In this document: piece by piece, positions 24,341 through 32,287 of the stretch
Layout: each line of letters starts with the position of its first letter
Position numbering within the stretch: position 1 is the first letter of the stretch
Assembly: GCF_029057325.1 (NCBI RefSeq)
Contig: NZ_JAICZW010000054.1
Coordinates: 1 to 35,740, forward strand
Direction of reading: 5' to 3'
From: Bacteroides sp.
GTDB taxonomy: Bacteria; Bacteroidota; Bacteroidia; Bacteroidales; Bacteroidaceae
Length of the DNA stretch: 35,740 nucleotides
Translations under genes and position numbers: made by a program
The notes under the pieces: model-generated
Told to the model about the DNA's origin: nothing
Databases searched by the model: none
The model's input: the letters and a program-made list of their open reading frames with translations, nothing else

Positions 24341-24426
24341 GTCAGACACTTGTGTCTGTCATCTTGAACACTTGTGTCTGTCGTCTTGAACACAAGTGTC
24401 TATCATCTTGAACACAAGTGTCTGTC
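24341..24426. repeat. Palindromic ~22-bp unit array, locus B (mnmA/GH3 junction)
   Basis: The clearest array: GTCAGACACTTGTGTCTGTC (24341-24360), then three exact 22-base units 24361-24382, 24383-24404 and 24405-24426, each ATCTTGAACAC or GTCTTGAACAC plus TTGTGTCTGTC or AAGTGTCTGTC. Units two and three/four differ mainly by inversion of the central TT/AA, so neighbours can pair with each other. Flank CAAACCGA is shared with locus C. Confidence 0.85.
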
Positions 24427-24484
24427 AAACCGAAAAATAAAGCCTGCTCAATCATGGGAAGAAGCAGGACTTTATGTTATATTT

Positions 24485-26002
24485 TTAGCGATTGTTCAGT
24501 TCCAGCATCTCTTCGATATACTCCCTTGTATTGCTCAGGCGCGGTATCTTATGCTGTCCGCCCAGCTTTCCTTTGCTTTCCAGCCAGTCGTGGAACAGGT
24601 CCTTGCGGGCAACGATGACTTCCAGCGGTTGCAGGGCAAGGTTGTTTTGCCGTTTTGCCTCGTAGTCGGAGTTTACCTCTTTCAGGGTGTCATCCAGTAT
24701 TTGGGCGAATCTTCCTAAGTCGTCCGGCATCTGTGTGAACTCTATCAGCCATTGGTGGCGGCATTTGGCGTGCTCGTCCATGAATACGGGAGCGGCGGAG
24801 TAGTCTGAAACCAATGCGCCTGTGGCGGCACAGGCCTTGGTGATTCCTCTTTCGGCGTTATCCACTATCAGCTCTTCGCCAAAGGCGTTGATGAAATGTT
24901 TGGTGCGTCCGGTGATGACGAACTTGTAGGGGTTCTTCGAGGTGAACTTCACTGTGTCTCCAATCATATAGCGCCACAATCCGGCTGAGGTGGAGATGAC
25001 CATGGCATAGTTCTTGTTCAGTTCCACCTCTTCGAGGCAGAAGATGCGCGGCTGCTCCTTGCCTACGTCTTCCAGCGGGATGAATTCGTAGAAGATTCCG
25101 TAGTCTATCATCAGCAGCATGGCGGGGTCGGCAGGGTCGTTTTGGGTGCCGAAATAGCCTTCGGAAGCGTTGTAGGTCTCCACGTAGTGCATTTTGCTGC
25201 TGCGTATCACCTCCTTGTATTGTTCGCGGTAGGGGGTGAATGCCACACCGCCGTGGAAGAAGACTTCCAGATTGGGCCATATCTCTTCCAAGCTTTGCTT
25301 GCCGCTTTTTTGGAGGATGTGTTTGATGAGCACCAGCATCCAGGAGGGCACGCCCGACAGGTTGCTCACGTTGGCGTGCAGTGTTTCGTTGGCAATGGCT
25401 TCTATCTTTGGCTCGAAGTGTTCCATCAGGGCGGTTTGCTTGCTTGGCACGCGGATGAGGTTCACCAGCGGGTTGATGTTCTCTATCAGGATGGCGGAGA
25501 GGTCGCCTACCAGGCTGTGGTTGGTGTTCAGGTTGGGGGCGTGGCTGCCTCCTAAGATGAGTCCTTTGCCGGAGAAGAAGCGGCTTTCGGGGTTTTGTCC
25601 CAAATAGATGGCCACGGCATCCTTGCCACCCTGGTAGTGCGTGTCTTGCAACGACTCCCGGCTGACGGGCAGGAACTTGCTCTTGTCGTTGGTGGTGCCC
25701 GATGACTTGGCAAACCAGCGTATCTCCGAAGGCCAAAGCAGGTTTTGCTCACCGGCGCGCAGGCGGGTGACGTAAGGCTTTATCTCTTCGTAGGCTTGTA
25801 TGGGAAGACGCTTTTTGAAGTCTTCGTATGTGTGTATGGAGGCGTAGTCATATTTTTTTCCCCATTCGGTGTTTTCCGCCATTCGGACGAGGCGTTGCAG
25901 CACACGCTGTTGCAATTCACCGGCATGATGGGTGTATGCTTGCTCGATTTCTTTCAGGCGGGGGGCGAAATATGCCTTATTCAGAAGCTTGGTGATATTC
26001 AT
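24485..26002 (-). CDS. GH3 auxin-responsive-promoter family acyl-acid synthetase-like protein
   Basis: 505-residue cytosolic protein of the GH3 family of acyl-adenylate enzymes. The ATP/AMP motif SSGTTNDKSKFLPVS is at about residues 97-111 and VETYNASEGYFG forms the second nucleotide motif; the third is in the TGRTKHFINAFGEEL segment. In plants GH3 proteins join amino acids to hormones; the bacterial substrates are unknown, and a carboxylic-acid activation or conjugation is only inferred. Conserved as a single copy in many Bacteroides, as far as I know. It is divergent from pfkA with a 212-base gap and a TACTTTTG promoter 31 bases upstream. Confidence 0.9.
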   Translation of the reverse strand: MNITKLLNKAYFAPRLKEIEQAYTHHAGELQQRVLQRLVRMAENTEWGKKYDYASIHTYEDFKKRLPIQAYEEIKPYVTRLRAGEQNLLWPSEIRWFAKSSGTTNDKSKFLPVSRESLQDTHYQGGKDAVAIYLGQNPESRFFSGKGLILGGSHAPNLNTNHSLVGDLSAILIENINPLVNLIRVPSKQTALMEHFEPKIEAIANETLHANVSNLSGVPSWMLVLIKHILQKSGKQSLEEIWPNLEVFFHGGVAFTPYREQYKEVIRSSKMHYVETYNASEGYFGTQNDPADPAMLLMIDYGIFYEFIPLEDVGKEQPRIFCLEEVELNKNYAMVISTSAGLWRYMIGDTVKFTSKNPYKFVITGRTKHFINAFGEELIVDNAERGITKACAATGALVSDYSAAPVFMDEHAKCRHQWLIEFTQMPDDLGRFAQILDDTLKEVNSDYEAKRQNNLALQPLEVIVARKDLFHDWLESKGKLGGQHKIPRLSNTREYIEEMLELNNR

Positions 26003-26032
26003 CGTTCTTTATGAAATCTTATTTTTAAACCG

Positions 26033-26040
26033 CAAAAGTA
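26033..26040 (-). promoter_or_regulatory. -7 element for the GH3 gene
   Basis: TACTTTTG on the minus strand, exact TAnnTTTG match. Confidence 0.45.
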
Positions 26041-26101
26041 ATCTTATTTATCGGCATCTCTATCTTTTTTCTCTTTTTTTTCTATCTTTACGGCGGGAAT
26101 T

Positions 26102-26199
26102 AATGTGCAAATGCGAAGAAGGTGCTAATATGCCAATGACCATACGGCATGACAGCGCAGCCAATTGTTACATTACCATATTTATCACATTTGCACATT
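26102..26199. repeat. 12-bp inverted repeat upstream of pfkA
   Basis: AATGTGCAAATG (26102-26113) and CATTTGCACATT (26188-26199) are exact reverse complements, 74 bases apart. The right arm is within a TTTATCACAT direct repeat just before the pfkA start. Possible mRNA leader structure or a dispersed repeat. Confidence 0.55.
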
Positions 26200-26214
26200 T
26201 ATCACATTATCTAT

Positions 26215-27225
26215 ATGAGAATCGGAATTTTGACTTCAGGAGGCGACTGTCCCGGCATCAATGCCACTATCCGTGGCGTATGCAAAACAGCTATCAATCA
26301 TTATGGAATGGAAGTAATAGGTATTCACAGCGGCTTTCAGGGATTGTTGACGAAAGATGTGGAGGCGCTTTCTGAGAAATCTTTGTCAGGATTGCTGAAT
26401 CTGGGTGGCACCATACTAGGCACTTCGCGCGAGAAGCCTTTCAAGAGAGGGGGGCTGATGGATGGCGTGAACAAGCCCGCTTTGATAGAGCAGAATGTGA
26501 AGGAAATGGGGCTGGACTGCATTGTCTGTATCGGTGGAAACGGTACGCAGAAGACTGCTGCCAAACTCGCCGCGATGGGGCTGAACATCGTCTCCGTACC
26601 CAAGACCATCGACAACGATATCTGGGGGACCGACTTCTCTTTCGGCTTCGACTCCGCCGTCAGCATCGCTACGGATGCCATCGACCGCTTGCACAGTACC
26701 GCCAGTTCGCACAAGCGGGTGATGGTGATTGAGGTGATGGGGCATAGGGCAGGCTGGATTGCCCTCTACTCGGGCATGGCAGGCGGCGGCGATGTGATTC
26801 TGATACCTGAGATTCCTTATGACATCCACATCATTGGCGAGACTATCCTGAACCGCCTGAAGAAGGGGAAGCCTTACTCCATCGTGGTGGTTGCCGAAGG
26901 CATACAGACCGATGGCAGGAAGCGGGCCGCCGAATATATCGCACAGGAGATAGAGTATGAGACCGGCATCGAGACCCGCGAGACGGTGTTGGGCTATATA
27001 CAGCGCGGAGGGTCGCCCACGCCTTTCGACCGCAACCTCTCCACCCGCATGGGCGGACATGCCACGGAACTGATTGCCACCGGGCAGTTTGGCCGGATGG
27101 TTACGTTGAAGGGGAATGAGATAAGTTCCGCACCGCTTGAGGAGATTGCAGGCAAACTAAAGTTGGTGACCGAAGACAATGACTTGGTGGTGCAGGGACG
27201 TAGGATGGGAATCTGCTTCGGATAA
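26215..27225 (+). CDS. pfkA: 6-phosphofructokinase
   Basis: 336-residue glycolytic enzyme, phosphorylates fructose 6-phosphate; cytosolic tetramer. Motifs: GGDCPGINATIRG (residues 9-21), GGNGTQKTA (107-115), PKTIDNDIWGTD (129-140) and MGHRAGW with the MAGGGDVI and RETVLGYIQRGGSPTPFDR segments. In Escherichia coli numbering the deciding positions are Gly104 and Gly124; here they are Gly110 (ATP type) and Lys130 (common in PPi type or mixed group III). The metal-binding Asp103 is Asn109. So donor use, ATP versus PPi, is not certain from the sequence; I lean to ATP. The ATG at 26215 begins the family N-terminus MRIGILTSGG. Confidence 0.93.
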   Translation: MRIGILTSGGDCPGINATIRGVCKTAINHYGMEVIGIHSGFQGLLTKDVEALSEKSLSGLLNLGGTILGTSREKPFKRGGLMDGVNKPALIEQNVKEMGLDCIVCIGGNGTQKTAAKLAAMGLNIVSVPKTIDNDIWGTDFSFGFDSAVSIATDAIDRLHSTASSHKRVMVIEVMGHRAGWIALYSGMAGGGDVILIPEIPYDIHIIGETILNRLKKGKPYSIVVVAEGIQTDGRKRAAEYIAQEIEYETGIETRETVLGYIQRGGSPTPFDRNLSTRMGGHATELIATGQFGRMVTLKGNEISSAPLEEIAGKLKLVTEDNDLVVQGRRMGICFG

Positions 27226-27264
27226 ATCTTTTCCCGTCATTTCCTTTCTCAGAAATTTTGTTGT

Positions 27265-27300
27265 AGCCTCTTCCGCTGTTACGGCGGGGAGGCTGTTTTC
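27265..27300. terminator. Terminator hairpin after pfkA, between convergent pfkA and rnc
   Basis: AGCCTCTTCCGC (27265-27276) pairs imperfectly with GCGGGGAGGCT (27284-27294), then GTTTTC follows. It ends at the rnc stop. Confidence 0.55.
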
Positions 27301-28172
27301 TAAGGTGTCGTTTGTGCTGTTTTCGCTTCAGGAGTTTCTCCCACAGCGGTTTCTTCAATGGCTTCTTCGATGCCTGTTGCCGGGGTAGTCTCTGCAGCAT
27401 GGTTCCGCTCCTTGGCTGTCTGAATCTCCTCCATGAAGGTGCTGTCACCCTTGATTTTCTTCAGTGCCATTCGGGCGGCATTCTGTTGCGATTCTTTCTT
27501 GGAATATCCCGTACCGGTTCCTGCCGACACGCCTTCGATGCGCACTTCGGTATGGAACATCGGGTTATAGTCCTTATCAAGCAGTTGCTCGATAAGCTCG
27601 AAGGAGACTTTCATTTTGTTCTTCTGGCTCCATTCGATGAGCTTCGACTTGAAGTTCACTTCCTTGCGCGACATCTTGTCCAGGTCGATGTAGTTCTTGA
27701 AAATCTTCTTTTCCATGAACTGCTTGCAACGTTCATAGCCTTGGTCCAGGTAGATGGCGCCGATAAAGGCCTCGAAAGCGTTGCCATACATGTAGCTGTT
27801 GTGCGAGGAAGAGCGGGTGGAGTATTTTACCAGCTTGTCCAGACCGATTTCCACGGCGAGCTTGTTCAGTGTCTCCCGCTGTACGATTTTGGAACGTGTG
27901 TTGGTGAGGAAACCTTCGCGGCGGCCTTCGAAATGCTTGTAAACGATGTCGCCCACGATGGCGTCGAGGATGGCATCGCCCAGAAACTCCAGCCGTTCGT
28001 TGTTGATGGGTCGTCCCTTCTCCGAACGCAGGGAGGTGGATTTGTGCAACAATGCCTGCTGGTATATTTTGATGTTGCGTGGAAAGAAACCGAGGATTCG
28101 GTAGAAACAAAAATAAGACTCTCTGTCCCTATGGAACAGGAGCCTTATTTTGTCTATTTGGTTACGTAACAC
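27300..28172 (-). CDS. rnc: Ribonuclease III
   Basis: 290-residue double-stranded-RNA endonuclease that processes rRNA and mRNA. The RNase III signature NERLEFLGDAILD has the catalytic Glu/Asp residues, and the second acidic motif is in AFEAFIGAIYLDQGYE. The dsRNA-binding domain runs from NFKSKLIEW to ARMALKKI (about residues 155-225 of the long frame, shifted by the start choice). A ~45-residue acidic/Thr-rich tail (TTPATGIEEAIEETAVGE type) is extra. The start is taken as GTG at 28172-28170 (MLRNQIDKIRLL), four bases after the fabF stop; the ATG-starting longer frame would lie within fabF and has no family match. Last gene of acpP-fabF-rnc, a conserved Bacteroidetes order. Confidence 0.92.
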   Translation of the reverse strand: MLRNQIDKIRLLFHRDRESYFCFYRILGFFPRNIKIYQQALLHKSTSLRSEKGRPINNERLEFLGDAILDAIVGDIVYKHFEGRREGFLTNTRSKIVQRETLNKLAVEIGLDKLVKYSTRSSSHNSYMYGNAFEAFIGAIYLDQGYERCKQFMEKKIFKNYIDLDKMSRKEVNFKSKLIEWSQKNKMKVSFELIEQLLDKDYNPMFHTEVRIEGVSAGTGTGYSKKESQQNAARMALKKIKGDSTFMEEIQTAKERNHAAETTPATGIEEAIEETAVGETPEAKTAQTTP

Positions 28173-28176
28173 GACC

Positions 28177-29442
28177 TTACTCTGCGTATTTCTTGAAAAT
28201 AACACATGCATTATGACCGCCGAATCCGAACGTGTTGGACAGAGCCGCATTGATTTCGCGCTTCTGTGCCTTGTTGAACGTGAAGTTCAGGTCATAGTCG
28301 ATGTTCTCATCATTATCACCCTCTTCGTGGTTGATGGTCGGAGGTACAATGCCGTTCTTGATAGCAAGGATGCTTGCGATGGCCTCTACCGCACCGGCAG
28401 CGCCCAGCAAGTGACCGGTCATTGACTTCGTGGAGCTGATATTCAACTCGTAAGCGTGCTGACCGAATACCTCTTTGATGGCTTTGGCTTCCGAAATGTC
28501 ACCTACGGGAGTGGATGTGCCGTGCACATTGATGTAATCAATCTCCTCGGGTTTCATTTCCGCATCTTCCAATGCGTTCTGCATCACCAGTTTGGCTCCC
28601 AATCCTTCGGGGTGGGAGGCGGTGAGGTGATAAGCGTCGCCCGACATGCCTACGCCGCCCACTTCCGCATAGATTTTGGCACCGCGTGCTTTGGCGTGCT
28701 CCAGTTCTTCCAATACCAGGCAACCGCCGCCTTCACCCATGATGAATCCGTCGCGGCTTGCGCTGAACGGGCGGGAAGCTGTTTCGGGAGAGTCGTTACG
28801 GGTTGACAGGGCGTGCATGGCGTTAAAACCGCCTACTCCGCAAGCGGCGATGGCAGCTTCCGAACCGCCGGTCACGATGGCGTTGGCCTTACCCAGACGG
28901 ATGAGATTGAAAGCATCGGCGATGGCGTTTGTAGAAGTGGCACATGCGGAACATGTCGAGTAGTTGGGGCCATGGAAACCGTACAGGATAGATATCTGTC
29001 CGGCTGCAATGTCCGAAATCATCTTGGGGATGAAGAACGGATTGAACTTAGGACCCATCTCTTTGCCGTTGAGGGCGTAGTTTCCTGCTTCCTCTTCGAA
29101 AGTGTGGATACCGCCGATTCCGGCACCGAAGATAACTCCAATTCTGTTTAAATCCTCATTCTCAATGTCAAGACCAGAATCGCTTACGGCTTCTTTGGCC
29201 ACCGTGATGGCGAATTGTGTATATCGGTCCATCTTGCGGGCCTCTTTACGGTCTATATATTTGGTTGCATCGAAGCCTTTTACTTCGCATGCAAACTGAG
29301 TCTTGAAAAGGGATGCATCGAAATGAGTAATAGGTCCTGCTCCACTAACCCCATTCACCAGATTTTCCCAGAATTCGGAAACACTGTTGCCAATGGGAGT
29401 AATGGCGCCAAGACCTGTTACTACAACTCTTTTTAATTCCAT
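28177..29442 (-). CDS. fabF: Beta-ketoacyl-ACP synthase II
   Basis: 421-residue condensing enzyme that elongates acyl-ACP with malonyl-ACP in type II fatty acid synthesis. The Cys-His-His triad motifs are visible: YSTCSACATSTNAIADAF (catalytic Cys), NVHGTSTPVGD and KSMTGHLLGAAG. The C-terminal FGFGGHNACVIFKK gate loop is typical. The ATG at 29442 begins MELKRVVVTGLG; the longer frame to 29499 reaches across the gap into the end of acpP. It lies 22 bases after acpP and 4 bases before rnc, on one transcript. Confidence 0.97.
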   Translation of the reverse strand: MELKRVVVTGLGAITPIGNSVSEFWENLVNGVSGAGPITHFDASLFKTQFACEVKGFDATKYIDRKEARKMDRYTQFAITVAKEAVSDSGLDIENEDLNRIGVIFGAGIGGIHTFEEEAGNYALNGKEMGPKFNPFFIPKMISDIAAGQISILYGFHGPNYSTCSACATSTNAIADAFNLIRLGKANAIVTGGSEAAIAACGVGGFNAMHALSTRNDSPETASRPFSASRDGFIMGEGGGCLVLEELEHAKARGAKIYAEVGGVGMSGDAYHLTASHPEGLGAKLVMQNALEDAEMKPEEIDYINVHGTSTPVGDISEAKAIKEVFGQHAYELNISSTKSMTGHLLGAAGAVEAIASILAIKNGIVPPTINHEEGDNDENIDYDLNFTFNKAQKREINAALSNTFGFGGHNACVIFKKYAE

Positions 29443-29464
29443 GTGATAAGATAAATGGATTAAA

Positions 29465-29701
29465 TTACCGTCCGTGTTCTTCGATGTAAGATACAGCATC
29501 GCCTACAGTGCCAATCTTTTCAGCTTGGTCATCGGGAATGGAGATACCGAACTCTTTTTCGAATTCCATAATAAGTTCTACAGTGTCAAGAGAATCTGCT
29601 CCCAGGTCGTTAGTGAAGCTTGCTTCGTTAGTAACTTCTGATTCTTCTACGCCCAATTTATCGACGATTATTGCTTTTACTCTTGCTGCAATTTCAGACA
29701 T
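29465..29701 (-). CDS. acpP: Acyl carrier protein
   Basis: 78-residue acidic helical carrier of growing acyl chains. The 4'-phosphopantetheine site is Ser37 in [10 protein letters not shown], with the recognition helix after it. First gene of the acpP-fabF-rnc unit. The pantetheine arm is made by the pathway that includes CoaD, also in this window. Divergent from purN, 150 bases apart. Confidence 0.98.
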   Translation of the reverse strand: MSEIAARVKAIIVDKLGVEESEVTNEASFTNDLGADSLDTVELIMEFEKEFGISIPDDQAEKIGTVGDAVSYIEEHGR

Positions 29702-29752
29702 AACTTTAAGTTTTTAATTAATAATTTGTTTTATTTCTTTAAATTTGCGCTG

Positions 29753-29784
29753 CAAAGGAATGAATATTTATCATACCTCGCAAA
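29753..29784 (-). promoter_or_regulatory. Promoter of acpP-fabF-rnc
   Basis: Minus strand TTTG (29784-29781), 20 bases, TTCCTTTG (29760-29753), which fits TAnnTTTG except for the second base. It lies 52 bases before the acpP start. Confidence 0.5.
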
Positions 29785-29851
29785 TATTTAATGAACTAAA
29801 TATAGATTTTTGCACATTTTTCACGGTTTTGTGCATCAATTGTAAGAAGTT

Positions 29852-30418
29852 ATGAGAAAAAACATTGCAATTTTAGCATCGGGAAGCGGTACGAATGCCG
29901 AGAATATCATCCGCTATTTCCGGGAAAAAGACTCGGCGTGTGTAGCTTTGGTTCTGACCAACAGGCAGAACGCATTCGTGTTGGAGCGTGCCAAGAAGCT
30001 GGAAGTGCCTTGCGCCTGTTTTGGCAAGAGCGATTGGGAAAGCGGGGAGCAGGTGTTGGCCACGCTCCGCGACTATCAGATAGATTTTGTGGTACTGGCG
30101 GGCTTCCTGGCACGTGTGCCTGACAATATCCTGCACGCCTATCCTGACCGGATGGTGAACATACACCCTTCGCTTCTGCCTAAGTTCGGCGGGAAGGGGA
30201 TGTATGGCGACCGTGTGCACGAGGCTGTGATTGCCGCAGGCGAGAAGGAGAGCGGAATTACCATCCACTATACCAATGAGCGCTATGACGAAGGAGCCGT
30301 TATCTGCCAGGTGAAATGTCCGGTGCTGCCCGAAGATACGCCGGAAGAGCTGGCGCAACGCATCCACCGGCTGGAGTACGAGCACTATCCGCGGGTGATA
30401 GCAGAGTTGCTGCAATAG
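29852..30418 (+). CDS. purN: Phosphoribosylglycinamide formyltransferase
   Basis: 188-residue enzyme that formylates GAR with 10-formyltetrahydrofolate, third step of purine synthesis. The N-terminal ILASGSGTNAENII binds the ribose phosphate; the catalytic Asn-His pair is in NIHPSLLPKFGG and the Asp in YDEGAVI, exactly as in the family. Length is normal. Divergent from acpP and convergent with fur; a strong hairpin follows the stop. Confidence 0.96.
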   Translation: MRKNIAILASGSGTNAENIIRYFREKDSACVALVLTNRQNAFVLERAKKLEVPCACFGKSDWESGEQVLATLRDYQIDFVVLAGFLARVPDNILHAYPDRMVNIHPSLLPKFGGKGMYGDRVHEAVIAAGEKESGITIHYTNERYDEGAVICQVKCPVLPEDTPEELAQRIHRLEYEHYPRVIAELLQ

Positions 30419-30428
30419 GCTCGTCTCC

Positions 30429-30480
30429 CATAGCCGGACAGCTGTCTCCGCAGGATGCCTCTGTCCGGCTATGCCTTTTT
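30429..30480. terminator. Bidirectional terminator between purN and fur
   Basis: CATAGCCGGACAG (30429-30441) and CTGTCCGGCTATG (30461-30473) form a perfect 13-bp stem with a 19-base loop, followed by CCTTTTT on the plus strand. It overlaps the last codons of fur, so it probably serves mainly purN. Confidence 0.8.
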
Positions 30481-30891
30481 CGCGCACTTAGGGCAAACCC
30501 CTTTCAGCATGAAGTTGACGGACTTTACATGAAAAGAGTCCGGAACGGGAATGGAAGGGATGGGAATGTTCTCCAGGCAATAGACCTTCTCGCACTTTTC
30601 GCAATAGAAATGCACGTGCTGGTCGCTGATGCTGTGGTGGTCGTTGGGGCACACCTCGTATTTCAGCGAGCGGCTGCCATCGTTGATGAGATGCACCACA
30701 TCCTTTTCGGCAAAAAGCTCGAGCACGCGGAAGATGCTCGCCTTGTCTATGGTGCAGAGTGCCTTCTCCAAGTCGGCAAGACTGACGGGAGAGGCTGTCT
30801 TCAGCAACTCCTTGAGGACAAGCGTCCGGTTGGGAGTGGGCTTGATTCCTTTCTGGCTCAGGAAACCGGATATATCGATAGAATCCTTCAT
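30469..30891 (-). CDS. Fur family metal-dependent transcriptional regulator
   Basis: 140-residue repressor of the Fur/Zur/PerR family. The N-terminal winged helix (residues 8-80) has the usual KPTPNRTLVLKEL and DKASIFRVLELF recognition helix, with a serine-isoleucine in place of the common TVYR. The C-terminal domain has HVHF (His92, His94) and two structural zinc pairs, Cys97/Cys100 (CEKC) and Cys133/Cys136 (CPKC). Which metal is sensed is not decided by sequence. The divergent neighbour is a permease with a heavy-metal domain, 158 bases away, which favours a zinc/copper or general metal response and control of that gene; this is inference. Confidence 0.9.
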   Translation of the reverse strand: MKDSIDISGFLSQKGIKPTPNRTLVLKELLKTASPVSLADLEKALCTIDKASIFRVLELFAEKDVVHLINDGSRSLKYEVCPNDHHSISDQHVHFYCEKCEKVYCLENIPIPSIPVPDSFHVKSVNFMLKGVCPKCAKKA

Positions 30892-30907
30892 GATTAATTT
30901 TTTTCGG

Positions 30908-30915
30908 CAAAGATA
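30908..30915 (-). promoter_or_regulatory. -7 element for the Fur-family gene
   Basis: TATCTTTG on the minus strand, exact match, 17 bases before the start codon, so the transcript has a very short leader. Confidence 0.45.
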
Positions 30916-30960
30916 CTATAAAATAGCAGTAATCGGATGGCAAAAGCTTCACCTTAAAAT

Positions 30961-30995
30961 TGCAAACGGGTTGCATGGAAAATGACATAACTTTG
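30961..30995 (+). promoter_or_regulatory. Permease promoter with a TGCAA-N5-TTGCA dyad, possible Fur-family operator
   Basis: TAACTTTG (30988-30995) matches the -7 consensus 55 bases before the permease ATG. Just upstream, TGCAA (30961-30965) and TTGCA (30971-30975) form a dyad in the -20 to -30 range, where a repressor would block the promoter. Binding by the neighbouring Fur-family protein is only inferred. Confidence 0.45.
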
Positions 30996-31049
30996 CGACT
31001 CCGAAAAACAATCCACGGCGGAAAAGCCGGATACTGAAAATTTATAGAT

Positions 31050-32273
31050 ATGGAAATTCTGAATTCACTACTGTTTATGCTCAACGAAATGTCGCCTTAC
31101 ATCCTGTTGGGCTTTCTGATAGCAGGCGTCATGCACGCCTTTGTTCCGCAGCAAACTTTTGCGCGTCATCTTTCCGGGACGGGCTTCAAAGCGGTGGTCA
31201 AGTCGGCGTTGATTGGCATTCCGCTGCCGCTTTGTTCTTGCGGGGTGCTGCCCACCGCCATCGCCATGCGCCGTAACGGAGCGTCGAGGGCAGCTTCCAC
31301 GGCTTTTCTTGTGGCCACTCCGCAGACGGGTATCGACAGTATTGCCGCCACCTGGTCGCTTCTCGGACCTGCCTTCGCTCTCATCCGTCCCATTGCGGCC
31401 CTTGTCACGGCCATATTGGGGGGTGTCGCCGTGGGCAAGACGGAAAAAGAAGATGCCGCCGGGGTGCCTGCCGCGGAGAAGGAGGCCGAGGCACCCGATG
31501 GGAGGAGTTGGAAAGAAAAATGCCTGGATGCCTTGAGGTATGGCTATATCGACCTTGTGGGCAGCATCGGGGGATGGCTGGTGACGGGACTGATTGTGGC
31601 CGCGTTGATTACCGTTTATGTTCCTGCCGACTTCTTCTCCGTTCTTGGCAGCCGGCCGATTTTCTCGATGATTGCGGTGCTGATTATCGCCGTTCCGATG
31701 TATGTGTGTGCCACAGGTTCCATCCCCATCGCCATGTCGCTGATGCTTAAGGGACTCTCGCCGGGCACCGCACTGGTGCTTCTGATGGCGGGACCGGCGG
31801 CGAATTTCGCCTCATTCACTTTAATCTCCAGAGAGATGGGGCGTAAGTCCACCATCCTCTATCTGGCCTCTATCATCATCGGTGCCATCGCGTTCGGACT
31901 GGCCATCGACTATCTGTTGCCTGCCGAATGGTTCAGTCTTGCAAACATGCAGGCGGTGGCGGCACATCGTCACGGGGTCGATTGGTTTCCCACCCTTTGC
32001 TCCATCTTTCTGGTGGTGTTGCTCGTTGTCGCCTTTCTAAAGGGGCACACGCATGCTGCTGCAACCTCCTCTCCGAAGGCCAGGGAATATACCATCAAGG
32101 GGATGAACTGCTCGCATTGCCGGGCGGCGGTGATGAAGAGCATCGAGGCCGTCGAAGGAGTGACGCAGGTCAGCGTCGATCTCGCTACCGGCAAGGCGTT
32201 TGTCGAAGGTGGGCAGAAGGACGAGGATGTCATTGCTGCGGTTCGGAAAGCGGGGTTTGATGTAGAAGAATAA
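31050..32273 (+). CDS. SO_0444-type Cu/Zn efflux permease (DUF318) with C-terminal HMA domain
   Basis: 407-residue inner-membrane protein with about eight helices of the permease family PF03773. The motif LPLCSCGVLPTA has Cys62 and Cys64 in a membrane segment, a likely metal path. A long hydrophilic loop (about 130-155, rich in Lys/Glu) divides the halves. Residues 347-407 are a heavy-metal-associated domain with MNCSHC (Cys354, Cys357), fused at the C-terminus as in the SO_0444 family described for copper/zinc efflux. Expected role: export of a thiophilic metal ion such as Zn2+ or Cu+. It is transcribed divergently from a Fur-family gene and ends at array C. Confidence 0.88.
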   Translation: MEILNSLLFMLNEMSPYILLGFLIAGVMHAFVPQQTFARHLSGTGFKAVVKSALIGIPLPLCSCGVLPTAIAMRRNGASRAASTAFLVATPQTGIDSIAATWSLLGPAFALIRPIAALVTAILGGVAVGKTEKEDAAGVPAAEKEAEAPDGRSWKEKCLDALRYGYIDLVGSIGGWLVTGLIVAALITVYVPADFFSVLGSRPIFSMIAVLIIAVPMYVCATGSIPIAMSLMLKGLSPGTALVLLMAGPAANFASFTLISREMGRKSTILYLASIIIGAIAFGLAIDYLLPAEWFSLANMQAVAAHRHGVDWFPTLCSIFLVVLLVVAFLKGHTHAAATSSPKAREYTIKGMNCSHCRAAVMKSIEAVEGVTQVSVDLATGKAFVEGGQKDEDVIAAVRKAGFDVEE

Positions 32274-32287
32274 GCTTTAATCTGCCT

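Noticed and set aside
28173..28250. ATG-start version of rnc at 28250
   Set aside because: The first 26 codons lie within the fabF reading region on the same strand in another frame and do not resemble RNase III; the GTG at 28172 directly after fabF fits.
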